A stretch of 64,000 bases of DNA from Diogma glabrata (Eukaryota > Arthropoda > Insecta > Diptera > Cylindrotomidae): NCBI GenBank assembly GCA_963693315.1, contig OY856188.1:218073396-218137395 (forward strand). The letters are read 5' to 3'. The notes under the pieces are model-generated. The model was not told the DNA's origin, did no database searches, and saw only the letters and a program-made list of their open reading frames with translations. Position 1 is the first letter of the stretch. Each line of letters opens with the position of its first letter. Positions 13,940 through 26,280 of this stretch are shown here, piece after piece. The position numbers were made by a program, and so were the translations under genes.

Positions 13940-14370
13940 AAATATTACTAAAAAACTTTTACTCGCGATATGATGATTTGAATAATGTAAAGATTGCTTT
14001 AAATTTTCTTGTAAATCCTTTCGAGATTGACGTTATTAACGATGGATTATCAATTCCTTATTATATTTTGAATGAATGTGCCACAGGAGAAATGGAATTA
14101 ATAGAAACTTAGGCGCACATGCTTAAAATGCACCACAAATCAACACAATTTGTAGTTTTGGAAACTAATGTCTCTATCAAAGTACCCTAATTTGAAAAAA
14201 GTTGTTTGCAGATGACTGTCCATATTCGGCACATCATATTGTTAATCACTTTTTCCAACAATGAAGTTTATAACATCAAAGCAACGTTATCAACTTACAA
14301 GCATTGTACCGGGTTAACGAACTATGAACCCGATTTCAGACAAGTTACAAACACACATGTAAAAAATAGC
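13940..14370 (+). pseudogene. hAT transposase fragment, C-terminal part
   Basis: Reads FYSRYDDLNNVKIALNFLVN, then PFEIDVINDG, then GEMELIET, a stop, and HMLKMHHKSTQF. Further on come a frame change and LTNYEPDFRQVTN. The order FLVNPFEIDV, an EMELIE-type segment and a C-terminal YxPDFR segment is what I expect of the hAT C-terminal region. The FGSTYxCE-like segment is scrambled. It is the downstream half of the same transposase as 9830-10040. At least two stops and one frameshift are present. Confidence 0.7.
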
Positions 14371-14689
14371 TGCCAGTGCTATGTAACAAAATTTAAATAT
14401 ATGTATGGACTCGTAATTAAAGTATTTGCTTGAATACGGTGTATGCAACTTGCAAGAAATTAAAAATTCATAAGAACTTAGATATTTTACTTTTATGTTG
14501 GCTCTCCTTTAACGAGAGTTTATTGAAACTAGATTCCATGTGAAGCGAAGTTTGGCCATCTCTGGTTTAAATAGTAATGGATGCACCAGTATGCTATATT
14601 AGAGAATCTTTCCATTATTTGAATCGAAATGTTATACACATTTTCCTTATAACATGAAGAAATAAAATTGCTATCACTATCACATAATT

Positions 14690-15985
14690 TTTATTTTTAA
14701 TGAAAAGTGTTGTGTAGCAGGAATTACAAAATGTGTCACAACAACACATAGATACCTTTTAATCGACCTAAGTCCCACAACAACATGCGTCTTGAGGTGT
14801 TGGTGGATGTTTTTTTTAAATCTTTGTGGATTGAAGGCACTCGAGACTATTGATTCGGTCAAAGCATTCCATTTGTACGATGTACGCACAAAAAAATTCC
14901 TTTGCATTTTATTACTATGACAGTGAGTAATCTCGACAGTTTGACTGTTTGCACAAACCGGTTGACGAGTTAAACGGGGAAAAACATATGTTTGAGGCAG
15001 TATTGACCTGATATTATCCGAGCACTGCTGGTGACGATATTTATAAAAACAACGAGATCAGCAACTGTGCGATGATGTTGTAGGGAATCAATTTTTAATG
15101 TCAAATTTCGATCATTAACAATTCGAATAGCATGCTTTTGAATAGAACCTAAAAGAGCTAGGATGGTAGCAGATGCAGCGCCCCAAACTTGACAACAATA
15201 CTCCATACAGGGATGAATATAGGACTATAAATGTGGAGTAATTAATGCGAAGTAAAATATTTTTTACATCTGTTGAGAAGGCCGAGTTTTACTGACGTGC
15301 TCTTTGCACTCTCAATAAACGAATGCTTTCACATTCGTCTATTTGGTTTTTACACATACTAATTGAAATATCGGTGGGAAACTCTGTCTTTGATCTGGAA
15401 ACAATCAATAGCTGTGTTTTGGTGGAATTAAAATTGACCAACTTTTTGTAGGTTCCTGTTTAAATTTATGGCAGCGTCTCTCCGGGTGAGATCTATTCGT
15501 TCATGCATTTTACCATCTGAATATAGGAGGACGAATGACTTGTGCAGCCTACTATCATCTGCAAAACTATTTATTGGGTTACTGGTAATTTGCAACAGTT
15601 CGTTGATATAAATTAAAAATAAAGTGGGAGATAAAACTGAGCCTTGGGGTACACCAGCGGTTATTAATTTAGACTCAGAAGAAAAGCCATCTATATTCTA
15701 TAGATACCGAGATGCATCGGTTAGACAGAAAATTTAGAATCAACTTCACGACTGTGGGATGAAAACCGTACGCAACGAGCTTGTTGATCAAATTGGCATG
15801 CCAGATTCGATCAAATGCTTTTGAGACGTCTAATGCGATCACGTACGTTTCACCACCTTTCTCAAGTATGCTATTCCAAAGATGTGCCACATAATTCAAT
15901 AGATCGGTTGTTGATCTTTTGTTTCTGGGAGTAAGGCTATTGGTCTACATGACTGGGAGTAAGGCTATTGGTCTATAATTTCAAA
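14690..15985 (-). mobile_element. 5'-truncated LINE copy (reverse transcriptase and C-terminal part), decayed
   Basis: Read on the - strand, in order: a YRPIALLP fingers motif (present twice because of a short duplication), RSTTDLLNYV, VIALDVSKAFDRIWH (motif A with the catalytic Asp), a GVPQGS-like motif near 15655, an INSFADDSRLH active-site segment near 15565, then the C-terminal region MEYCCQVWGAASATILALL with IQKHAIRIV. The last part matches the better preserved copy at 62290-63157. The 3' end is an A-rich tail (T-rich on + near 14690). Between YRPIALLP and RSTTDLL about 40 residues usually found in LINE reverse transcriptases are missing. Frameshifts and stops make it inactive. Confidence 0.85.
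15926..15977 (-). repeat. Short tandem duplication in the LINE reverse transcriptase
   Basis: CTGGGAGTAAGGCTATTGGT occurs twice in direct succession (first copy about 15926, second about 15952). On the coding strand it encodes the YRPIALLP motif. It looks like a local slippage or repair duplication beside the internal deletion. Confidence 0.85.
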
Positions 15986-15989
15986 TATA

Positions 15990-18900
15990 ACATTTCAAGT
16001 TATACATCACATCTTTTTTATCACATTTTTTTGGGTTTGAAATGTAATTGTTTCATATTAACTCCTGCAGAATGGATTTGGGGTAATAATCAGTAATGGT
16101 GGGGAAAGGGAGGAGGATTGCTGATATATAAAATATACTTTATAGATTTGGCAAACATTTTTATCATTTGAATTATTATTATTCCAATTCTCATCTAAGA
16201 ACCAATAATTTATTCAATGTCTAAGATAAATGTAACGAGGGCGTTCGGACCCGATGACCCCTCTTTTGTCTGCGCACCAGGCAATATGGCTCGTTATGGA
16301 CCAAAAAAAACGAAGCATTAGATTATTATTATGATTTTAGTCACGAAGAGTATATCAATTTGTTAAACTCAAAGTGTGAAACTACTTTTCAAATCAAAAA
16401 TTTAAGAAATTTATTTTTTTTTGTTTGCTGTGACTATAGTTATCCGAACCCCGGATTAGAATGCAAGTCATTTCAAAAATTTAAAAGTTATTGTTTTATA
16501 GGTAAGCTTCTTAATCAAGTGTTTGGGAAAACAGGGAGTTCGATAAAATTCGTTCGATTGAAACAATTGACACAAAAAATATTAAATCTAATAAAACTCC
16601 ATGGCCTAAGTCATTTAGGGTCAATGAAATATATTTATTCATAAAAAAATTTATATAAATTCCAAATTTTCTAATCCATCACGCCACTTGAACACATTTC
16701 TAATTAAAACATAAAGATATGGTATTCAAATCACATGACACATAAAAACACAGCAGGTGATCACATTCAGAACAAAATATTTCAAGCCTATATGAAATTA
16801 TAGAAAATTAAATCCACTTACATGTTTATATATAAACTAATTAAATATGTTATTATTCTTATTTTAATTTTAACTAAAACTTATTATTATTAAAAGAACA
16901 AAAAATTACGTCAAATTATATATGTACAATATATATCTTTTTTTTTGTACTGTATATATTAAAACACGCAAAAGTTAATAACAACAATAACAATATAAAA
17001 AAAAAGTTAAATAAACATTTTAATCTAAATACCAATGAATTCTCAATTCTTATTTGCCCATTTTCGCTCATTCTTATAATTAATGTCACGCCTTATTTTA
17101 ACTTTTTTTTTATTTATTTTTGTCTTATCACAAAACCATTTTTATTTTAATTTCAAACAAAAAACAATTATTTTAAAGTTGATATAAATATGTACATATA
17201 TATGTTTATACATATACATATAGCAGAATTATGTATGTACACATGTACGAGAAAATGTTGTAATATCTCCAAGTCAGTGAGGTGTGGATTTCAATAATTT
17301 TAAAAAATACATAAATATATATATAAACATGAAAATTATAAATATTCGAGTAGTTAAATATTTAAATTAACAAATAAAATATGGCTGACTTATAATATTT
17401 AAATACACGAATAAAAACAGGAAAGGTTTTGATCCTGTTCTTATGGAAAATTACTTGTATGTTGGAATGAAAAACGATGAAAATGTTTATGTGCAAAATA
17501 TGGAAGACACGAAGGTTTTGAACTGAACGCAAACAAAACAGGTTGCATGTCAATTATTTTAAAATTTAAGGAAACTTATTTTGGAGAAATTGTTCAGACC
17601 TATACAGTATCCTTCCATTGAGGTTTGTACTTCAGAATAAACAAAACATATAAGATTAAAAAAATGTTTATTTCAAACAATAATTATTCTAAAAATGTTA
17701 TCTTATATAACAAAGGGGTGTTGTAGAGCTTGGTTTTGCCGTATAAATTATAAAAACAAAACAAAAATGCGAAACATATTAAAATTTAAATAACGAAAAC
17801 AACAAGTTATAAAAGATTGAAAATTAAAGATTGCATGCGTAATTTTTGGTTTTTACTCATATAAGTATTTTAGATGTTGTTGTATCAACATCGTAATTGC
17901 ATGTTAACTGTAGCATAATAGCAAAATAAAATTAAAACTACCAAATGAAAAGAAGAAAAGTTGAAGTATAACAAAGTTTTTGAGTAATCGAAATAATTAG
18001 TGGAAAAAAATTGAGCTACAATTCGAAACCGAAAGCTTCATGATGTCCAAACCTAATCAAAATTACATTATGCTAATCAGAAGAATAGTACTGAAATTAA
18101 TAAGGAAAATAATTGATATTTATTTTATATAAAGATTAATTAAAATTTACGCTGGGTTAGAATGTTGGAAGCTCTTGTTAATCAATTACAATTTGAACGT
18201 GCGCTTTTGAGGTGCTTCCAGTTCGATAATTCGATGCACTACTCAATGGCAGAGTGCAGTTGAACTATCTATCAGCGAACTAAACGAATGAGCTTTATCA
18301 AAAATAAATAGTCAAAGGATATAAAATGTTTTAGCTTGTATCTCTTCATCCCCAAGTAAGGCTGCTCCCCTGCCAACTTACCAAGAGCAACACATTGTCG
18401 ATAGATTGAGGATCAAAATAACTTTCAATGTTCAAATTTTATTAAGAAGATAGATATTTATTTTTAAAAAATGGCGCAGCTGATATGTTTTTAAGAAAAA
18501 TGTTTTTGCATGTAAAAATGCATCTAAATTATAATTCGAGTACAATGCAAAAACGTTTTCTTCCTTAAAAGGGAAATTCGTTCTAAAACCGAAGTTGGCT
18601 CCTTTTTTGGGAATTTTTTTAGTGTTTTCAATTTTATATAAAGCATAACTTGAGCCCAATACCAAAAATCTCAGTTTTAATTGCATTGCAATTTTTTTTC
18701 ATTTTCTTGATAATAGATTTTGATAACCTGGCTAAGATTAGTATAACTTGGAACTTTCAAAGGTGATTACCACATAACTGGTGCCTTCTAGTGATTTTTA
18801 GCAATTGTGGAGCATTGTCATTAGGAACAAATTTGTACATATTTGACTATTTGCCAAATAGCAAAGCAAACGTTTGCATTGGTTTATTGTTGCAAGTATT

Positions 18901-21900
18901 AAGAATATTTTAGATTATAGCTAGTAAATAAAAGCTTTGCAATAAATCAGAAGTTTTTAAGAGACGCACATTACCCATGCGCATTTTCAACGTTTCAAGT
19001 TTTTTAAATGCTTCTTTTTTATTCCTAACATTCTTTCACGACGACTTCCAATATTTAAGAAAGCAGATTGTGCTTGTGAAAGCAAATTAAGTGCTCTTGA
19101 GTTTTAACAACATTTTAATATTTGGATCTGAAGGAGTTTAAATATTTCAGTAACAACGTACATATGCATATACATCCTTTATTATAGATGAATATATTGA
19201 AAATCATTTAAAATAAAAATTCCTGTTAATCCCTTACAGTTTTTAACAATCTCAAGTCTTTAAACTCCTCTTCTTTAACACATTTCTTTCAAAACTTAAA
19301 CTCACAAATCCAATTCATTTCCACTAACGATAATCCTTTAACTTTATCTAAAAGACATTATTTTATTCATCTTCACCAAACTCACAATCACAACACAAAA
19401 AATTTATATACATAAAATAAAAATACAAAAAAAATTAAAATCTAACAAACAACAGCAACAACAAACAAACAAAAATTAAAACATAAAACAACAAAATTAA
19501 ACAATCCTCTTTTTAGTTATTATCTTTTTCAAACATTTTAACAAAACGTTTTCCATTTTCTGTTTGTTTTGAAAATGAAAAACAAAATTTGTTAAATACG
19601 AAAATAAAAAAATTGAAAAGGGATTTATTTTTTATATATAAATGAAACAAAGAATAATACTAAATATATATTATATGTTTATACAAAAAAATTAAAGGGT
19701 TGGAAGGGTGGTTATATTTTCTGTAAATACTTTGTTATTTGTTGATTTTGTTTTTTTTTAATTTTATTCAAATGAAAATTTCAAGTAAAAAATTTTCCTA
19801 TATGTATGTGATATTTAATGTAGAAATATATATAAAAAAAACAAAGTTCGCGTTTTGTGTTTTCATTTAAAACTCAAAAATAAAGTAAACGAAAAATCCG
19901 CCAATCCAAAATACCGCACCTGCTATTTTTTACTCATTCCGTTTTCGGGAAATTATAACATTTATGTTTTATTTTATTTTCCGTTATTTTCGTCTTCATT
20001 ATTCCGCATATTGTGTTTATTTTTGTTTTTTTTTTATACAACAACAACAACACCAACAAAAGCTCCATTTTTTCGTTTCACATTCGTTACTCTACTTTAT
20101 ATAGGATTATTTAAAAGAAAGGAATTAAAGAGGATTTTTATGTTACAAAGAACATCCAACCTTTGTTTTAATATTAAAAAAACAGTTTAAGTTGGATTGA
20201 TACAAACTGAATGTTAAGACTTAGTTTTTAAGAGTAGTTAAAACTAATTAGAATTATGAAACTAAAAATATCATTTCCGCAAAATTAAATAACTTAAACA
20301 AAACATTATATTTATATTAAATCTATAAAAACGTTTAATCAATAAAACAAATACGTTTTAAAGGGTAAACTAGGAGGTAATTTGATGGAAAACTTAATTT
20401 TCATTTTTGCTTTCGTTTTAACCACAAGCTGTGAGATAACGTCACCCATAACAAAATAAAATTCTTATCGTTAAAGAAAAAAAAGGAACTAAAGAAACCT
20501 GCATGCAACCACCCGCTGGATTATATTGAAAAATAGAAAACAAACTTGACTGAACCGCAATTTAAATATGCTTTTTATATACATATCCACAACAACATAC
20601 ATATACATATATAATTATTTATTTTGTTTATCACATATCTGCAACAAATAGCAATTTAATGTCAAAGATTTTTGGCTGTGATCGTTAGTCTTGGAGAAGT
20701 CATAAATTGATGGTGTGGGTACTAGTAAATAATTTTTCCTCCTTGGAAAAATATCAAGAAGGACATAAAATATCAATAAAAAATTAAATATAAACAAGTT
20801 TGGTGTCCAAATATGGAAAAAAATTTTTTTTGTTGTACTTCGGGGCAGTAATGATAGTAATCTTTTTATTTTCCATCACATTTTTCTGTATTTTGATTGT
20901 TTTTGTTTGTTTTTGTCACGATTTTGTTTGTTTTTGTCATCCTCTTCGGTGTTCAAAGCTACTAGAAGCTGCACTAACTGACCATGTTGTTGACACACAT
21001 TTTGAATTCTGTTTCTTCTTTTTTCTCAAACTAATTAAAATCGTAGAGAAAAAAGATGCAAATTCTATTCGTGGAAAATTTAATGTTACTGAGCTCAGGA
21101 ATATTCCATACCCATTAAATAGCGCCATTTTTATAAATCAATTACTGCTACATTTTTTCAAAGACTGATAGGGCTAGATTTGTAAAATAAATTTAAATGC
21201 TGTATCAGAAAATACATTTTTCATGTTTGGCGAGAGCAAAAATGAACCTCATTTTGCGCGACTTAAATGTTATCTGCAATGCAATTCGCAAGAGATGGGC
21301 TGGTAAAAAAATAGCTAGTTTGCTCTTTAGCACCATTTTCAAGTTTTCATAAGCAATGGTCCTTGATCATTCTTCATTTCATTTTCAATATTCATTTTGA
21401 TGACTAATCAAAACTTTAAGAAATAAAGCTGGAATATACAGATGACCTGCATTTTGTGACATTATTGTATCTTAAATAAGGCTATCACTATAGATCTTTT
21501 ACCAGATGTATAGTGAATCATTCCAAAAATATTGATAAATTGTGGTGAAGGATAAGGACAAACTGTTTTGTATACTAGACATTTTTTAATTTTTAAATAG
21601 ACTGGAAATCGAAATTAAAAAAATTTAATCCGATTATTTCCGATTTATTTGAAACTTCGGTAACCGTTACTATAATAAAAAAATTAAAACGTGTTTTATT
21701 TTTTTTAAATTTTCACTGGCTTTGATATAGGGTGGCAAGAAATTTTTTAAAAATTTATAGACAAGGAAAATTTAAATCTAAATTTTGATCGAAAAATATT
21801 GCACTGGTAAAAAAATTTATATTATACGATTTTTTTAAAGTTAAGTTTTTCAAACATGACGATTTCGAAGAGTACCTTTTTTCCTTTTTTATATTATATA

Positions 21901-22379
21901 TAAAGATTCATTTTTTACCCAAAACATACTAAAATTACAGACAAGGGTTAGATTTTGTTTTTTTACGACCATAAAATCTATTTGCTAAAGGTAACTGAAA
22001 ACATTTTATTTTGAAACCCATCACATTTCTTACTATCAAACCATTTAGGCTTCATTTCATGAATGATATCTGTCTGCTTACGACGTTCCACTGGAATTAA
22101 TATTTTGGTCTATCATGTCAACTCTTTTGTTTCATTTCAAAAAATTAATATGTTTCAATGTATGGATAATTTTCAAGGTTAGCATTGACTAATAACTATA
22201 ATTTCAAATTTGACTATGTGGCCTATACTATTTTCTTATTTCTAGTTAGTTAATCTGAGATTTTCAATTTAATTCATGACCTTAAACCTAAAAAGACTCT
22301 GACCCTGACTCTGATCTTTAAGCAATTCTAAATTCACAATATAAATCTCTTAATAATGGCAAATGTATATTATATATGT
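15990..22379. other. Intronic A+T-rich stretch, no gene seen
   Basis: Scattered frames of up to 122 codons are AT- or T-run translations without recognisable domains. G+C-richer islets at 16230-16300 and 18170-18420 may be old repeat pieces but match nothing I recognise. Confidence 0.65.
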
Positions 22380-22535
22380 TGTACATTGATTTAGAGGAAA
22401 TGATTTAGAGGAATTTCTTATAAGTGACTTAAGTCCTATCTTAGTTTGCTTTTGAATAAAAATTAACGAACTGCGTAACTGACGTTGGGACTATTAATTT
22501 CGGTGTGCCACAAGGATTTGTTCTAGGACCAATCC
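22380..22535 (+). pseudogene. Small LINE reverse-transcriptase relic
   Basis: A frame around 22475-22530 reads VGTINFGVPQGFVLGP, containing the GVPQGxxLGP motif that precedes the catalytic YADD box in non-LTR reverse transcriptases. Weaker similarity may extend upstream (LYIDLEE). No YADD box follows, so only a short scrap remains. Confidence 0.5.
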
Positions 22536-22539
22536 CAAT

Positions 22540-24030
22540 TCAATGGGCCAATCCCAAATTACACATGTACACAGTTATCTTAGGCCAGTATATGCTATGG
22601 CATTGATTTTCAGATACGTAGACCAATTGTGACCTGAGATATGTGGGTCAAAAGGAGTCTGTTTTTTTTTGTAATATTTTATTATATTCTGTAATTATTT
22701 TTTCTCGTTGCTATCGATATAGTTTCGTATCTTTTTAAACTATTCTAGCTTCTAGGCTTAAACTATTCTAGTTGTTTAATGGAATTGTCTAAACAAGAAA
22801 TTTTTTCTACTTTGGTTTTTACTTTCCAAAAAAATTAATTATTTCTACAAACTGCTAACCCTAAAAATTTAGCTGTCTAAGTATGTTATAAACAGGTTTT
22901 CTGTTTTTACCGGGATTACAAAAATATATATAAAAAAAACTCAACACATGGGCTCCGGACCAAATAAAAACTTAGCTTAAGTGTTGATTGCAGAAGGCGA
23001 TTAGTTTTTATCCATATTTTTGTTTACTATATCGGTCTGTCCGCACCTTTCACCCACTGATTAAACTAATCCTTCTATTCAACTGAATCCACCCTGTGGA
23101 AATGTGCAACAGTTTCACGATCAATGTCTGTTATAATATCACAAACCACGACTAACGATGTATCTGGTTATGGCTAGCCAAATTCTTTTCTTACAGCCCA
23201 CAACTACTCGTCATAACCTTGTTTCACAGCAGTTTAAGATAATGCTACTACATTATAACCCAAAACCTCTTTAATACAGAAGCGAGTTAAAAATGGATGG
23301 CAGCTTTTGTTAAAAATGGATGGCATTGACAACGGTAATACTCAAGATTACCTTGCTTCAAACCCGTTGTACTGTTTACTTTCGTTTTTAAGTTTTCAAC
23401 AATTATTTGTGAGATAACTTTACAACAAGCCTTTCATTTTTCTAAACACAAACTGTATCAAAAAAAAACTTGAAATTAATATTTTTCACACAACTTTACA
23501 TCATATTTACTTACATATTTACATATTTATTTATTTATTTTATTTATTTATTTATTTCTTTATTCTTATTCCACCAATATTTTACACATTCATTAATTTT
23601 AATTAAACATATATTTTAAATTTTAAACGATAATATAAATCCAGCTCAAAATTACTAGCCACAACTTAAAGTTAATGTTTTGTTTTTATATATGTACTAT
23701 AATAACTAACAAAGGATGGACAAAAATATTAAATCCTTGATTAGAATAAAAATAGTAGGTATTTCCAGAAGCGCACAGAGCGCTTGTAAACAAAAATACC
23801 ATCGAAAATTTTAACAACGAAGTTAAAATCCAACATTGTGAGGTGAAGGATTCTTATTAGAAAAAAAAATTATTAATTGATATATGTATACTTAAAAGAT
23901 GAAATTTGGATTAACTAACTGATTATTTAGAAAGGAAAGTAACAGTTCGATACAACTGTCTTTGCAATTTGCTTGTATTTGTTTGAATCGATATTGATTA
24001 GGATTATTAGTTTGATAAACTTCTGTTATA
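22540..24030. other. Intronic stretch, no gene seen
   Basis: Non-coding by eye. It contains a TTTA microsatellite (23525-23558) and a small palindrome AAGCGC-ACAGA-GCGCTT near 23770. The lower part may include the 3' untranslated end of the LINE that follows. Confidence 0.6.
23525..23558. repeat. (TTTA)n microsatellite
   Basis: Run of ATTT/TTTA units with one irregularity. Confidence 0.85.
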
Positions 24031-24093
24031 AAGAAACTCAACATTATCTAGACTGAAAAGCCACACTTTTAAACTTTTGAGAAATTCTTTGCC

Positions 24094-26225
24094 TCAGTTG
24101 ATTGTCTTTAATGAAATTGGCAGGGCATTATACAAAAAAGGGGCCATAAAAAAGTAAAATCGACGACAGTATTCCTTTCTCGTGAAAGGAACAATGCAAT
24201 GAGGCCAATTTCGTAAACAGTTAGCACGTCCTTTTCTTACAACTTTATGACCACTTCTTGTATAAAAATTTCTTAGAACTTTGTAGATAAAAATATATCG
24301 GAGCGGTAGAATTTTTTCCGATCGAAACAGTGGTAGAGAAGATTCAAATCGATTTTTAAAAAGGATTACACGAAGCGCATACTTTTGAGCAACACTCAGA
24401 GGAGAAACGTTGTTGTAATAGTTGCCACCCCAAATTGCAATACCATACTCTAGTCGTGAGTGGAACAAAGAAAAATATTATGATCTCAGTAAAGTTTTAG
24501 GACATAATGATCTTAAGATGTACAATTCTCTAACCATAAATAGGAGCTTATTTTTAAATTTAAGATGTGTTCCTTAAATTTTAAATCCTGATCTACAAGA
24601 ACTCCAAGGTATTTAAAAGAATGATTGTTTGTAATACATGTTTTTGATTGTAATACAATTTTCACAACACCTGTTGTCAAAGCAGTCAAGAGAATAACTG
24701 ACAAAAGCTTCCAAGGCTGTTTGCATAGAATCTGGATCAGATTTTATCTTAAAGTTGATAAATCTACTTTTGGGACTAAGCACCATAAGGTGAACATTGA
24801 GCCATTGTCTAAGTAGGATTAAATCAGACTCAGACTTCACCATATGCCATATATCATCTATGGCGAACGACGAATAAGAAAAGGCAGTATCATCAGCGAA
24901 GCTATTTAGTTTACCATTAAACTGAAGATTACATAGGGAGTTGACATATACTAGGAATAATACTGGTCCAAGGATTGAACCCTGAGGTACACCAGTTTGG
25001 AGGGTGATCTCGGTACTTCGAAAATTATTGATTTTCACTTGCAGAGTCCTTGAGTTCAAATATGACCTAAACCATTGTAAAACAATTCCTCTAAACCCAG
25101 TGCGTTCTAATTTTTCCAATAAAATGTTATGATCTACAGTATCAAAAGCCGTTTTTATATCCATGAACAAACCAGTAGGCTTTTTACCATTGTTTAATTC
25201 CTGAAAGATACTAGATAAGTAATTTAGGAGCGCATCTTCAGTACTAAGTTTTTTTCGGTATCCAAATTGTAAATTACTTAAAAAGTTGGTATATTCTAAA
25301 AAATTAAGCATACTTTTTTTCACAATTTTTTCTAGAATTTTAGAGAAAACAGGTAACAAAGATATTGGCCTATAATTTTTCATATCTGTTGCGACTCCTG
25401 ATTTAAGCAATGGAATTACAATTGCTCGCTTCATTTCTGATGGAAATATGCCAATTGATAAACTTAGGTTGCAGATGAACGTTAAAGGCTCTACTATTTT
25501 ACTAAAAATGTTTTTTAAAATGACATTAGAAATTTTATCATGGCCCGCTGTGTTTGTATTTTGTAATGTTTTTAAGAAGGTCAACACTTCTTGTTGAGTA
25601 GTTGGCTTGAAAAAACAGCTTTTCGTTTCAGTTTTATTAGAGAACTTGAGCTGTTCTAGTTCATTTGGGGTGTAGTTATAATTAACATAGTTAGAATTTA
25701 TTAAAATAATTGGCTGAGAAACAATGTGTTCATTAAATAGATTGGCAACTGTTCGTTCATCTACTTGGAGTACATTAAACTTACAATTAACTTTTATTTG
25801 CTTATGATCATGGTTGGTTTGTTCCCCAACGACGTTATTCACAATTTTCCATTGGGCTTTTAGATTGTTTTTATTTATCTCAAAGAAATTGGTAAAATAC
25901 TCACTTCTTACCGTAATTATACTTTTCTTGACCTTGTCTTGCAGTTGCTTGTATCGGGTTTTCAAAGATTTATTCGAGGGATGTAGTTTGCTTTTAAGTC
26001 CAATTTTGTTTTTGAGTTTTATAAGACTGCATAGACTTTTAGTGTTCCACACCTTCAGATTTTTTCTTTATATACCGTCGTTTAAATGTGGAATTTTCAA
26101 AAAAAAATTGAAGTTTTAGTATGAAAAAAGAGTACGCGTTGTTAACTGATGTCTCATTATAAATTTCTTGCCACGTTTCATTATCAAGATATAGATTAAG
26201 TTCAAGATAGTCAATTGCACTAACC
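24094..26225 (-). pseudogene. LINE ORF2 remnant: linker, reverse transcriptase, C-terminal domain
   Basis: A non-LTR reverse transcriptase copies element RNA into the target site. The longest open part (26052-24613, 479 codons) shows the motifs in order: NYRPISLLP, LQFGYRKKLSTEDALLN, LFMDIKTAFDTVDH (motif A, catalytic Asp), TGVPQGSILGPVLFLVYVN and NSFADDTAF. The FADD active site lies at 24900-24889, residues 385-388. Upstream, SAIDYLELNLYLDNETW and KRRYIKKKSEG form the stretch normally between endonuclease and RT, ended by a stop just before the 479-codon frame. A frameshift near 24640-24700 moves on to HSFKYLGVLVDQDLKFKEHI, and after another break to SRLEYGIAIWGGNYY and ALRVILFKNRFES, the usual C-terminal region. 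The RT core is unusually well preserved for an element that lost its endonuclease. Confidence 0.9.
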
Positions 26226-26280
26226 TCTGATTCTCTAAAATTAAATTTACAAAAAATCTATTAAAAATTAAATTAAATTA

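Larger units (their letters stand above)
10045..13940. repeat. Three tandem ~1.3 kb units of an unclassified interspersed repeat
   Basis: Units start at about 10045, 11283 and 12643 (lengths ~1238, ~1360, ~1298) with the shared opening GGCTGAAATCTCACAGCTC or variants, then an ACTTCGGTCTG-like box and TATAGTTTTCGGCAAAA. Later come blocks for TTTGACACACTT, a GGACGGCCGGACAGACAGAC-like GC-rich block, AAACGTCGAGAAATGCC, and a closing CAGACCGAAGT. Each unit also has internal AT-rich short repeats. A further copy begins at 63596. The insertion interrupts the hAT transposase. No coding potential. The closing box is the reverse complement of the opening box, so a hairpin forms across each unit junction. 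The superfamily is unknown; a Helitron-like non-autonomous element is possible. Confidence 0.75.
9470..14564 (+). mobile_element. hAT DNA transposon (dead), disrupted by a nested repeat array
   Basis: The left end begins CAAGCAGGGCCAAA and the right end, read on the opposite strand, begins CAGAGATGGCCAAA: equal length with a shared GGCCAAA core. Just inside the left end is GCGGCTCGCGAGC...GCGGCTCTTTG, typical of the hAT group related to SCAND3/GTF2IRD2-type transposases. Flanks are GTTTATAT (9462-9469) and GTTTAAAT (14565-14572), an 8-bp target duplication with one mismatch, as expected for hAT. Transposase pieces lie at both sides (about 9830-10040 and 13940-14370), separated by ~3.9 kb of tandem repeat inserted later. 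Stops and frameshifts show it is inactive. Confidence 0.8.

Noticed and set aside
16230..16300. G+C-rich islet with TAACGAG...CTCGTTA inverted heptamers
   Set aside because: Too short to interpret; no RNA gene or element end recognised.
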